Source: Lachnospiraceae bacterium (GTDB lineage: Bacteria; Bacillota; Clostridia; Oscillospirales; Ruminococcaceae). From it: DNA of 64,000 nucleotides. This document shows, piece by piece, positions 25,298-33,885 of this stretch (positions within the stretch are counted from its first letter, which is position 1; every line of letters begins with the position of its first letter). Location of the stretch: contig JAMPFE010000008.1 of NCBI GenBank assembly GCA_023664705.1, positions 48,530 through 112,529 of the forward strand, read 5' to 3'. The position numbers were made by a program, and so were the translations under genes. Below the pieces are notes generated by a model that had not been told where the DNA came from, did not search any database, and saw only the letters and a program-made list of their open reading frames with translations.

Positions 25298-26404
25298 ATG
25301 GCTTATTTAACATTAAAAGGGATCAACAAGATCTACCCGAACGGATTTCACGCTGTTCACGATTTCAATCTTGAGATCGAAAAGGGCGAGTTTATCGTAT
25401 TCGTAGGCTCGTCGGGCTGCGGAAAGTCGACGACTCTGCGAATGATCGCGGGTCTGGAGAACATCAGCAGCGGCGATTTCTTCATCGAGGGAGAAAGAGC
25501 GAACGAAAAGGGTCCGCGCGAGCGCGGAGTGGCAATGGTTTTCCAGAGCTACGCGCTTTATCCGCATATGACGGTATACGATAATATGGCGTTCGGTCTG
25601 ACGCTTCAGGGCGTCGACGACGACGTTATCGAAAAACGCGTCCTCAATACGGCGAAAATACTCGGTCTTACCGAATATCTCGACAGAAAGCCGAGAGCTC
25701 TTTCGGGCGGTCAGCGCCAGAGAGTCGCGGTCGGACGCGCGATCATCCGCAAGGTCGACATCTTCCTTATGGACGAGCCGCTTTCCAACCTCGACGCCAA
25801 GCAGAGAGTTACGATGCGCTCCGAGATAACGCAGATCCACCGCGAAACGGGCGCTACGACTATCTACGTAACGCACGACCAGACCGAGGCTATGACCATG
25901 GCGGACAGGATCGTTGTCATGAAAGAGGGCTATATCCAGCAGGTGGGCACGCCCTACGACCTGTATTTCAACCCCGTTAATATGTTCGTTGCGGGTTTTA
26001 TCGGAGAGCCGCCGATGAACTTCATCACCGCAAAGGTCAAGGAGGGCAAGCTGGACATCAGCGGCAACATCATCGACCTTGAGGCTATTGCGGACAAGGA
26101 TATACTGAAGAAGTATGAGGGCGAGGAGATAGCGTTCGGCTTCCGTCCGGAGCACGTAAAGCTCGTCGGCAATGCGGAGGTGCGCAAGGCGTACACTATC
26201 CCCTGTACCGTAGAGCTCACCGAGCTGCTCGGCGACAACACCAACGTATACGTCGACATAACGGGCGTAAAGACCATTCTCAAGGTCGACCCGCACGACT
26301 CCCCCGCCGTCGACTCGAAGATAAGATTTGCCATTCCGTTTGAAAACGTTTATCTGTTTGACAAGGAAACGGAAAGGCGCATAAAGCTTAAAGAGCAGTT
26401 GTAA
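25298..26404 (+). CDS. Sugar ABC transporter ATPase (UgpC/MsmX type), second copy
   Basis: 368 residues with Walker A GSSGCGKST, signature ALSGGQRQRVAVG, Walker B IFLMDEPLSNLD, H-loop YVTHDQTEA and a C-terminal regulatory domain (FGFRPEHVKL). No permease genes are beside it, so it probably acts as a shared ATPase for several CUT1 importers, as MsmX does. It differs clearly from the copy at 12792. Its stop overlaps the MATE start by one base. Confidence 0.93.
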   Translation: MAYLTLKGINKIYPNGFHAVHDFNLEIEKGEFIVFVGSSGCGKSTTLRMIAGLENISSGDFFIEGERANEKGPRERGVAMVFQSYALYPHMTVYDNMAFGLTLQGVDDDVIEKRVLNTAKILGLTEYLDRKPRALSGGQRQRVAVGRAIIRKVDIFLMDEPLSNLDAKQRVTMRSEITQIHRETGATTIYVTHDQTEAMTMADRIVVMKEGYIQQVGTPYDLYFNPVNMFVAGFIGEPPMNFITAKVKEGKLDISGNIIDLEAIADKDILKKYEGEEIAFGFRPEHVKLVGNAEVRKAYTIPCTVELTELLGDNTNVYVDITGVKTILKVDPHDSPAVDSKIRFAIPFENVYLFDKETERRIKLKEQL

Positions 26405-27813
26405 TGGACGTGTCTTCCGTAAGCGAAAAGGACCGTAAACGGCGGGAGTTTATCCTCAACGGCAGCCCCATGGCGGTCGTTCTGCATATTTCCCTGCCGC
26501 TTATGGCTCTCGGCGCTTTTTCCTATATCAGCAGCATAATCGATACGGTCGTGGTTTCCGCCACGGATAACGACGCGGTCTCCAGCGTCGTTATGATATC
26601 GCAGATAAAGCAGCTCATCACGGCGCTCGGCGCGGGCTTTGCCACGGGGAGCTCCATAATCGTCTCCCGCCTTATCGGGCGAGGCGAATACGACAAGGCG
26701 AAAAAGGCGGCGAACACCACCCTTGAGGTTTTCTTCGGGCTGGCGGTGCTGCTTATCGCGGTGATACAGATATTCGCCGTCGGCATTCTGAAGCTCGGGC
26801 GGCTCGACGACAATATGATAGCGATGGGCATCGGCTATTTTCGCGTACAGATAGTATCTATCGGCGTGGGCTTGTTCAATCAGGTGTTTATGGGTCTCGA
26901 AAAGGCCCGCGGCGCCATGAAGAACATCACGCTGATAAATATTATGTCAATGGCGCTGAAGCTGGCGTTTACGATAACCTTTGTGAACATTCTGCATCTG
27001 GGCACGGCTTGGGTCGCGGGGGGAACGCTCTGCGCGGATATTTCCGTGACGGTATACGCGTTCGTGAATTTGATACGGAAAAACTATCTGTTCAAATTCA
27101 ACCCGAAAAACGTGATGTTCACCAAGGATTTCTTCAAGCCGCTGTGCTCGCTGTCTATCCCCGTGTCGCTGGGGAAATTCGTGTTCTCCATGGGCAAGGT
27201 CATCGTAAACGGCTTGGGAATGCGCTATGAGGCGACCGAGCCCGGTGCGGTCGGAGCGCTCGGCGTTTCCAACCAGATAAGCGGCTCCGTGACGCACCTT
27301 ACCACGTACAGCGAGGACTCGGAAAGCTCGATAATCAGCTACAATCTGAGCCAGCATTACTACTCCCGCATGATAAAGGTGTTTTTCTGCACGCTGACCG
27401 TGAACCTCATCATCACGACGATCGGCTTTATTCTGCTGACCGTGTTCAGCGCGCCTATCTCCCTGTTTTTCGCGGGCGACGGCGGCGCGGAAAAGGCAGC
27501 CCTTATCGAGAAAATATTCTCCTTCGAGCGCGTCGGCATAATCGCGCTGGGAGTGAACTCGGCGGTAAACGGGCTCATCTACGGTCTGGGCTATACCAAG
27601 CTTTCGATGATATGCAATCTGTCGAGGCTTTTCGCGTTCAGGATACCGTCGATGCTCGTTATGATAAACTGCTTCCCCGATATGGGAGCGGAAAGTCTCG
27701 GTATCGCGATGCTTATCTCCAACGTCGGTATCGGGCTTATGTCGGTGGTTATCGGCACGGTGTGCCTGTTAAGGATAAAACACCACAAAACCCAAGATAA
27801 TGTTAAGTTATGA
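26404..27813 (+). CDS. MATE-family efflux transporter
   Basis: 469 residues, about twelve membrane helices, beginning with a basic cytoplasmic N-terminus (KDRKRREFILNGSPM) and a typical MATE first helix pair (LPLMALGAFSYISSIIDTV). MATE proteins expel cationic drugs or metabolites using Na+ or H+ gradients. Embedded between a sugar ATPase and uxaB, it could export a pathway by-product, but that is a guess. TAATG overlap with the ATPase gene shows cotranscription. Confidence 0.88.
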   Translation: MDVSSVSEKDRKRREFILNGSPMAVVLHISLPLMALGAFSYISSIIDTVVVSATDNDAVSSVVMISQIKQLITALGAGFATGSSIIVSRLIGRGEYDKAKKAANTTLEVFFGLAVLLIAVIQIFAVGILKLGRLDDNMIAMGIGYFRVQIVSIGVGLFNQVFMGLEKARGAMKNITLINIMSMALKLAFTITFVNILHLGTAWVAGGTLCADISVTVYAFVNLIRKNYLFKFNPKNVMFTKDFFKPLCSLSIPVSLGKFVFSMGKVIVNGLGMRYEATEPGAVGALGVSNQISGSVTHLTTYSEDSESSIISYNLSQHYYSRMIKVFFCTLTVNLIITTIGFILLTVFSAPISLFFAGDGGAEKAALIEKIFSFERVGIIALGVNSAVNGLIYGLGYTKLSMICNLSRLFAFRIPSMLVMINCFPDMGAESLGIAMLISNVGIGLMSVVIGTVCLLRIKHHKTQDNVKL

Positions 27814-27822
27814 GGTGGAATT

Positions 27823-29265
27823 ATGAACGATCTGAACAGAACCAACTATACGAAAAGCGTGCAAAGACCCGTAAAAATTCTCCAGTTCGGCGAGGGGAAT
27901 TTTCTGCGGGCTTTTGTTGACTGGATACTGCAAAACCTTAACGACAGCGGCGTGATAAACGCCAACGTCGCCGTAGTTCAGCCCATGCCCATGGGCAGAG
28001 TCGCCGAGCTCGCAAAGCAGGACGGTCTGTACACGGTCTGCCTTGAGGGCATCGACAAGGGCGAAAAGGTGCAGAGCCGCCGCGTTATCGACGTGCTGAG
28101 CGACTTTATCAACCCGTTCGAGGATTACGACAAGTACCTCTCCTACGCGAAAAGCGAGGACTTGGAGGTAATTATTTCCAACACCACCGAGGCGGGCATC
28201 GCGCTAGACCCCTCGGACACAGACCTCACCAAGTGCCCCAAGAGCTTCCCGGGCAAGCTGCTCGCGCTGCTGAACGCGCGCTACGAGCACTTCAACGGCG
28301 ATGTAAGCAAGGGTCTCGCGATAATCCCCTGCGAGCTCATCGACCACAACGGCGACGAGCTGAAGCGCGTGATGCTCGAGCTCGCGGGCATCAACAAGAT
28401 GAGCATGGGCTTCATCAAGTGGCTTACAGAGGCGAACCACTTCACAAGCACCCTCGTCGACAGAATTGTCCCGGGCTACCCGCGCGACGCGGCGGCGGAC
28501 ATCTGCGCCGAGATAGGCTTCCAAGACAACAACATCGTCAAGGGCGAGATATTCCACCTTTGGGTGCTCCAGAAGGAGCCGTTCGTGCAGGAGAAGCTCC
28601 CCGCCGACAAATCGGGGCTGAACGTCATCTTCGCGGACGACATCACGCCCTACAAGCAGCGCAAGGTCAAGATACTCAACGGCTCGCACACCGCGATGGT
28701 CCCCGTGGCTTATTTAAGCGGCATCGACACAGTGCGCGAGAGCGTTGAGGACGAGGACGTCGGCAAGTTCGTTCGGGAGCTCGTCAACGACGAGATAAAG
28801 CCGACTATCGACCTGCCGCAGGATCAAATGGACGCGTTCGCGGACAGCGTTATCGAGCGCTTCAAGAACCCGTTTATCCGCCACGAGCTTATGTCGATAG
28901 CGCTGAACTCCACGACGAAGTTCAAGACGCGTCTGCTGCCGACCTACAACGACTACCGCAAGAAGTTCGGCAAGTCCCCGAGGCACATTCTGTTCTCGTT
29001 CGCGTCGCTCTGCGTATTCTACAAGGGCAAGCGCGGCAATGACGACATCGCGCTCGCGGACGACCAAAAGTACCTCGATTTCTGGAAGGAGCTTTGGACA
29101 AAGACCGATTACACCGACATTGCCAAGACCGTTATGTCGAGAAGCGATATCTGGGAGCAGGATCTTTCCGCGGACGACGACAATGTTGCCGTTGTCGCGG
29201 GCTATATCGAGAGCATAGTAAAGAACGGTGAAAGAGCCGCTTTGAAGGCTTTTCTGGGTGAATGA
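27823..29265 (+). CDS. uxaB: Tagaturonate reductase (altronate oxidoreductase)
   Basis: Reduces D-tagaturonate to D-altronate with NADH, second step of galacturonate breakdown. 480 residues of the mannitol dehydrogenase family: the nucleotide-binding ILQFGEGNFLRAF at the N-terminus, ISNTTEAGI, and the substrate/catalytic KILNGSHTAMVPVAYL (about residue 285). Lies directly before uxaA, with 1 bp between stop and start. Confidence 0.93.
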   Translation: MNDLNRTNYTKSVQRPVKILQFGEGNFLRAFVDWILQNLNDSGVINANVAVVQPMPMGRVAELAKQDGLYTVCLEGIDKGEKVQSRRVIDVLSDFINPFEDYDKYLSYAKSEDLEVIISNTTEAGIALDPSDTDLTKCPKSFPGKLLALLNARYEHFNGDVSKGLAIIPCELIDHNGDELKRVMLELAGINKMSMGFIKWLTEANHFTSTLVDRIVPGYPRDAAADICAEIGFQDNNIVKGEIFHLWVLQKEPFVQEKLPADKSGLNVIFADDITPYKQRKVKILNGSHTAMVPVAYLSGIDTVRESVEDEDVGKFVRELVNDEIKPTIDLPQDQMDAFADSVIERFKNPFIRHELMSIALNSTTKFKTRLLPTYNDYRKKFGKSPRHILFSFASLCVFYKGKRGNDDIALADDQKYLDFWKELWTKTDYTDIAKTVMSRSDIWEQDLSADDDNVAVVAGYIESIVKNGERAALKAFLGE

Positions 29266-29266
29266 T

Positions 29267-30745
29267 ATGAAGAAAACCATCGTTATAACTCCGAACGACT
29301 CCGTCGGCGTAGCGCTCGCGCCCCTCAAAAAGGGCGAGGAGCACGAGGGCGTGACCCTCGCCGAGGACATTGAAAAGGGTCACAAATTCGCGCTGAAGGC
29401 TATAAAAAGCGGCGAAAAGGTGATAAAGTACGGCGAGGTCATCGGCAGGGCGACCAAGGATATCGCTGTCGGCGAGCATATCCACTCGCACAATATGGCG
29501 ACCAATCTCGAGGGCACTCTCGAGTACTCCTACAACAAAAAGGAGATAGCCCCCGCGCTCGAGTTCAAAAGCCGCAAGGTGAACGTCTACGAGCGCAAAA
29601 ACGGCGAGGTGGGCATACGCAACGAGCTCTGGGTCGTTCCCACGGTCGGCTGCGTAAACGCGCAGGCGCGCGCTATCGCCGCCGAGTTCCAAAAGCGCCA
29701 CCCCGAGCTGCAGGGCGTCGAGGGCGTGTTCGCGTACAACCACCCCTACGGCTGCTCGCAGATAGGCGAGGATCACGAGCGCACGCGCACGATCCTCCAG
29801 AGAATGGTGAAGCACCCCAACTGCGGCGGCGTGCTTGTGCTGGGTCTCGGCTGCGAGAACAACCGCATGGACGTTTTCAAGGAGACGCTCGGCGACTACG
29901 ACGAGGAGCGCACCGAGTTCCTCATCGCGCAGGACGTCGAGGACGAGCTCGAGGCGGGCGTTGAGCTGCTCGAAAAGCTCTACGAAAAGGCAAAGAACGA
30001 CAAGCGCGTCGAAAAGGACATCTCTTGCCTGAAGGTAGGCTTGAAGTGCGGCGGCTCGGACGGTCTTTCGGGCATCACAGCAAACCCGCTCGTCGGAAGA
30101 TTTTCGGACTACATCGCGACCGTCGGCGGCACCACCGTGCTCACCGAGGTCCCCGAGATGTTCGGCGCGGAGCAGCTCCTTATGGACAGAGCCAAGGACG
30201 AGGAGACGTTCGGCAAGATAGTAAAGCTCGTCAACGGCTTCAAGGAGTACTATCAGAAGCACGACCAGCCCGTTTACGAGAACCCCTCCCCGGGCAACAA
30301 GGCGGGTGGCATAACCACGCTCGAGGACAAATCCCTCGGCTGCACGCAGAAATCGGGCACGCGCGAGGTCTGCGACGTGCTGTTCGACGGCGACGCGCTT
30401 ACGTCGCACGGGCTCAATCTGCTTAACGGTCCCGGCAACGATATGGTCGCCGTGACCAACCTCGCGAGCGCGGGCTGCCATATGGTGCTGTTCACGACGG
30501 GCAGAGGAACGCCGTTCGGCGGCTTCGTGCCGACTATCAAGATAGCCACCAACACAGACCTCGCCAACCGCAAGAAGAACTGGATAGATTTCAACGCGGG
30601 CGGCATCGCGACGGGCGACAGCTTTGAAAGCAAGCTTGAGGAGCTCATCGACCTCGTTGTCGAGACCGCGAACGGCAAGCAGACCGTAAACGAGCGCTAC
30701 GGCGCGCGCGACATCGCGATATTCAAAACGGGCGTTACCCTCTAG
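29267..30745 (+). CDS. uxaA: Altronate dehydratase
   Basis: Dehydrates D-altronate to KDG, the product passed to KdgK. 492 residues in two parts: an N-terminal SAF domain (1 to about 95) and the Fe-dependent catalytic domain with NHPYGCSQ, GLGCEN, LKCGGSDGLSG and GTPFGGFVPTIKI. The ATG at 29267 is preferred to the GTG at 29258, which lies in the GGGTGA ribosome site and overlaps uxaB. Order uxaB-uxaA-uxaC is a complete isomerase route. Confidence 0.94.
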   Translation: MKKTIVITPNDSVGVALAPLKKGEEHEGVTLAEDIEKGHKFALKAIKSGEKVIKYGEVIGRATKDIAVGEHIHSHNMATNLEGTLEYSYNKKEIAPALEFKSRKVNVYERKNGEVGIRNELWVVPTVGCVNAQARAIAAEFQKRHPELQGVEGVFAYNHPYGCSQIGEDHERTRTILQRMVKHPNCGGVLVLGLGCENNRMDVFKETLGDYDEERTEFLIAQDVEDELEAGVELLEKLYEKAKNDKRVEKDISCLKVGLKCGGSDGLSGITANPLVGRFSDYIATVGGTTVLTEVPEMFGAEQLLMDRAKDEETFGKIVKLVNGFKEYYQKHDQPVYENPSPGNKAGGITTLEDKSLGCTQKSGTREVCDVLFDGDALTSHGLNLLNGPGNDMVAVTNLASAGCHMVLFTTGRGTPFGGFVPTIKIATNTDLANRKKNWIDFNAGGIATGDSFESKLEELIDLVVETANGKQTVNERYGARDIAIFKTGVTL

Positions 30746-30778
30746 AGGTAAGAATTTCAGAAGTAAGAGGTAAGATTT

Positions 30779-32173
30779 ATGAAGAATTTTATGGATAAGG
30801 ACTTCGTTCTGCAGAACGAGACCGCTAAGACGCTGTACCACAGCTACGCGGAGAATATGCCTATCTTCGATTTCCACTGCCACCTCCCCATCGAGGAGAT
30901 ATACAACGACAGAAAATTCGCGAACATTACCGAGTGCTGGCTCGGCGGCGACCACTACAAGTGGCGTCTTATGCGCGAAATGGGCGTTGACGAGAGCTAC
31001 ATCACGGGCGACAAGCCCGCGTATGAGAAGTTCCTCAAATACGCCGAGGTAATGCCGTACGCTATCGGCAACCCCATTTACCACTGGACGCATCTCGAGC
31101 TTCGGCGCTATTTCGGCATAGACGACATTCTCTCGCCGAAAACCGCCAAGGACATCTTCGACAAGTGCAACGAGAAGCTGCAGACGCTCACCGCGCGCAC
31201 GCTCATCAAGAACAGCAACGTCAAGAAGCTGTTCACGACCGACGACCCCATCGACGACCTGCACTTCCATAAGCTGCTGAAAGAGGACAAATCGTTCGAC
31301 GTTGAGGTATATCCCGCGTTCCGCCCCGACAAGGCTATCAACATCGAGCTGCCGACCTACGTTCCGTACATCGCCAAGCTCGCGGACGCCGCCGATGTGA
31401 AGATTGACGGCGTGGAGAGCCTCTGCGCGGCGCTCACCAAGCGCATCGAGTTCTTCGACAGCGTAGGCTGCGTATGCTCCGACCACGCGCTCGACGTGGT
31501 GATGTTCGCCCCCGCGACGACCGAGCAGGTCGACAAGATAGTCAAAAAGGCTCTGAACGGCGACGATCTGACGGCTTTGGAGGTCGAGCAGTACAAGGGC
31601 TACATTCTCGTTCACCTCGGCAGGCAGTACGCGCGCCTGCACTGGGTACAGCAGTACCACATCGGCGCTCTCCGCAACAACTCGCGGAGATACATGGGTC
31701 TGCTCGGTCCCGACACGGGCTTTGACGCTATCGAGGATCAGACTTTCGCGAAGAAGCTCTCCATGCTTATGGACACCCTCGACAGCACCGACGAGCTCCC
31801 CAAGACCATTCTGTACTGCCTCAACCCGCGCGACAACGAGGTGCTGGCGACTATCAGAAACTGCTTCCAGCAGAGCGGCGTCTGCGCGAAGATACAGTTC
31901 GGCTCGGCGTGGTGGTTCAACGACCAGAAGGACGGCATGGAAAAGCAGCTCACGGCGCTTTCGCAGCTCGGTCTGATGAGCAAGTTCGTCGGCATGCTTA
32001 CCGACAGCCGCAGCTTCCTTTCCTACACCCGCCACGAGTACTTCAGGCGTATCGTCTGCAATATGCTCGGCACGCTCATCGAGGAGGGCGAGTACCCCGC
32101 CGACGTCGAGTTCGTCGGCAGCGTAGTGCAGGACATCTGCTACAACAACGCCGTAAAATATTTCACCAAGTAA
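30779..32173 (+). CDS. uxaC: Uronate isomerase
   Basis: Converts D-galacturonate to D-tagaturonate (and glucuronate to fructuronate), the first step of the pathway. 464 residues of the amidohydrolase superfamily, with the metal-binding FDFHCHLPIEEIY near residue 34, KKLFTTDDPIDDL (about 145) and CVCSDHALD (about 237), close to the usual length of about 470. Ribosome site AAGAGG. Last gene of the uronate unit; a strong terminator follows 7 bp after the stop. Confidence 0.95.
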   Translation: MKNFMDKDFVLQNETAKTLYHSYAENMPIFDFHCHLPIEEIYNDRKFANITECWLGGDHYKWRLMREMGVDESYITGDKPAYEKFLKYAEVMPYAIGNPIYHWTHLELRRYFGIDDILSPKTAKDIFDKCNEKLQTLTARTLIKNSNVKKLFTTDDPIDDLHFHKLLKEDKSFDVEVYPAFRPDKAINIELPTYVPYIAKLADAADVKIDGVESLCAALTKRIEFFDSVGCVCSDHALDVVMFAPATTEQVDKIVKKALNGDDLTALEVEQYKGYILVHLGRQYARLHWVQQYHIGALRNNSRRYMGLLGPDTGFDAIEDQTFAKKLSMLMDTLDSTDELPKTILYCLNPRDNEVLATIRNCFQQSGVCAKIQFGSAWWFNDQKDGMEKQLTALSQLGLMSKFVGMLTDSRSFLSYTRHEYFRRIVCNMLGTLIEEGEYPADVEFVGSVVQDICYNNAVKYFTK

Positions 32174-32179
32174 AAAATT

Positions 32180-32211
32180 ATCCCGACAGTAAAAAACTGT
32201 CGGGATTTTTT
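32180..32211 (+). terminator. Rho-independent terminator of the uronate operon
   Basis: ATCCCGACAGT (32180-32190), loop AAAAA, ACTGTCGGGAT (32196-32206), followed by TTTTT. Eleven-pair stem; the A-run before the stem also allows function for the convergent minus-strand gene. Confidence 0.92.
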
Positions 32212-32222
32212 ATATCGTAAAA

Positions 32223-33218
32223 TCAATGATGCCCGCTGTGATATTCCTCGTGGTGCTCGTCATAATGTCCGCTTGAGGGATAGCAGTCGCTCCTTGAGGG
32301 AACATCAGTCCCGTTCCACGATACGGGCTGATCGCCGCCGTCCACGGTGCTGTTATCGGCAAGTATGCACTCGCTGTTTTCCCCGTAAAGGCAGATGTAA
32401 TAGCCGTAGCTCGGCGAGGGCACGAAATTCTCCAGCTGCCTGCGGCTGCCCGTCATGCAAAAATGATAATCGCTTATCTCATCGGCAGTCCCCGTATTTG
32501 CCGTGTGCGTCTCAAACTCGCATTGATAGCCGTGCTCGCAGAATCTGTCCCATTCCTCCTTGCGTATCACGGGGTCGCTTATATCGTCGAAAGGCACGCC
32601 GCTTTTGAAATAGTGCACGACGCATCTGTACCTTATCTCGCCGCCGTCCTCGGTCATATCGCCGTATGCCGCCATTGCCTCTCTCAAAGCGTCGGACAGC
32701 CGCACCTCCCCGTTTTCGGGCTCGGCAGTGTAACAGGTAACATTCTCCGCGGTGTAATCGTCGATAAGTGTGATATAGCTCAGATTTCCCGGAAACGTCG
32801 CAGGATACGTCGGATCAACGTCCGATTCAAGCGACGGATAATCGGGAGACGCCAAGGATTCCGACGGCTCAACCCCGACAAGTCCGGGATAATCGGGCGG
32901 ATAGTTTATAATATGGTCCGCAGCGGCGCCCGAACCCGCCGCGGCGCTCCCCGCGCTCGGCAGAATATCTATAACGCCGCGCTCTCCGCTGTGGTCGCCG
33001 CCGTCGTTCGCGAACTGCGCCGCCGAGCCGTTGACGAAGCCGCCCGTCTGCTGACCCGCCGTCCGCCACACGCCGAAGCCGACCGCCCCCGCGACCGCCA
33101 GACACCCCGCCGTCGTGAGCCCGTTGCGCAGTATCGCGCGCCTGCGCCTCTTGTTCTCCTCAATAATTTCCCCGCTGCGCCGAAATACGCTCTCGGCGAC
33201 CTTCTCATAATCCTTCAT
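32223..33218 (-). CDS. Membrane-anchored partner (probable anti-sigma factor) with His-rich C-terminus
   Basis: 331 residues. A short cytoplasmic helix rich in charge (MKDYEKVAESVFRRSGEI) and a basic stretch (KRRRR) come before one membrane helix (about 28-45); the rest is extracytoplasmic, with a low-complexity Gly/Ala/Pro linker, a folded part with six or so Cys, and a tail HYDEHHEEYHSGHH. The short cytoplasmic helix plus one membrane helix behind an ECF sigma gene is the usual shape of a Clostridial anti-sigma regulator. The ATG at 33218 is chosen because AAAGGAGGG lies 9 bases upstream, inside the sigma gene; the genes overlap by 14 bp. Confidence 0.7.
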   Translation of the reverse strand: MKDYEKVAESVFRRSGEIIEENKRRRRAILRNGLTTAGCLAVAGAVGFGVWRTAGQQTGGFVNGSAAQFANDGGDHSGERGVIDILPSAGSAAAGSGAAADHIINYPPDYPGLVGVEPSESLASPDYPSLESDVDPTYPATFPGNLSYITLIDDYTAENVTCYTAEPENGEVRLSDALREAMAAYGDMTEDGGEIRYRCVVHYFKSGVPFDDISDPVIRKEEWDRFCEHGYQCEFETHTANTGTADEISDYHFCMTGSRRQLENFVPSPSYGYYICLYGENSECILADNSTVDGGDQPVSWNGTDVPSRSDCYPSSGHYDEHHEEYHSGHH

Positions 33219-33762
33219 AAACAAAGCCCTCCTTTTCAAGCTCCGATTTCAGCGATTGTTTCCCTCGGTAAATAAGGTTCTCCACCTGCCGCTTGCTCTT
33301 CGACATCACCTTCGCGACCTCCGCGTTCGACATATCCTCGAAGAACGACAGATACAGCGCCTGACGGTATTCCTCCTTGAGCCTGTCCAGCGCGCGGTGA
33401 ACGGCGATCCTCCGCTCCTCGCGCAAATATGCCTCCTCGAGATCCTCCTCGTCGGCAAGCGTCTCCTCCAGCTCCTCAAACGGGGTCTCCGCGCTCCGCG
33501 AATTATGCCTCAGCCAGTCTATCGCCGCGTTCCGCCCGATAGTGTACAGCCACGTCTTGAACGAAAATTTATCGGAAAACCGAGGCTTTTTGACGACAAG
33601 CTTCACGAACGTGTCCTCCATAAGCTCCTCGGCGATATGTATGTTTTTCGTATATCCGTTCAGATACAGTATAAGCCCGTCCTTATAGTCCCGTATTATC
33701 TCAACGATACCGCTCTCGTCGCCGGCAAGGAAACGGCGGTAGCTACTTGCACCGTTATCCAT
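33205..33762 (-). CDS. ECF RNA polymerase sigma factor
   Basis: A 185-residue alternative sigma factor. Region 2 is seen in AEELMEDTFVKLVVKK and FKTWLYTIGRNAAIDWLR, and region 4 in LKEEYRQALYLSFFEDMSNAEVA and SKRQVENLIYRGKQSLK. The ATG at 33762 has AAGGAG 6 bases upstream; the in-frame ATG 30 bases earlier lacks a site. An ECF-like promoter upstream suggests it transcribes its own gene. The downstream overlapping membrane protein is the likely anti-sigma factor. Confidence 0.9.
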   Translation of the reverse strand: MDNGASSYRRFLAGDESGIVEIIRDYKDGLILYLNGYTKNIHIAEELMEDTFVKLVVKKPRFSDKFSFKTWLYTIGRNAAIDWLRHNSRSAETPFEELEETLADEEDLEEAYLREERRIAVHRALDRLKEEYRQALYLSFFEDMSNAEVAKVMSKSKRQVENLIYRGKQSLKSELEKEGFVYEGL

Positions 33763-33796
33763 TGACGTCTCCTTTCGTATTTGACCTTTCACTTAT

Positions 33797-33824
33797 TTAA
33801 CGTATAAGCCGCCGAAAACTCTCA
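33797..33824 (-). promoter_or_regulatory. Possible ECF-type promoter of the sigma/anti-sigma pair
   Basis: Minus strand: TGAGAG followed by TTTT (33819-33824 and on), 16-bp spacing, then CGTTAA (33797-33802), about 35 bp before the sigma start. The TGA.A.TTTT / CGT layout with 16 bp is like promoters of group IV sigma factors and unlike sigma-A, which fits autoregulation. One example only. Confidence 0.4.
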
Positions 33825-33831
33825 CAGCCCG

Positions 33832-33871
33832 AAAAAAATTATAACCGCCGCCCCCAATAAGGACGACGGTT
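33832..33871 (-). terminator. Terminator of the NatAB-type operon
   Basis: Minus strand: AACCGTCGTCC (33861-33871) pairs with GGGCGGCGGTT (33843-33853), two G-U pairs allowed, then a T-run at 33832-33838. Confidence 0.85.
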
Positions 33872-33885
33872 AACTTTATGAAATT

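Noticed and set aside
25298..27813. Second complete ABC sugar importer
   Set aside because: The ATPase is followed by a MATE exporter, not by permeases or a binding protein.
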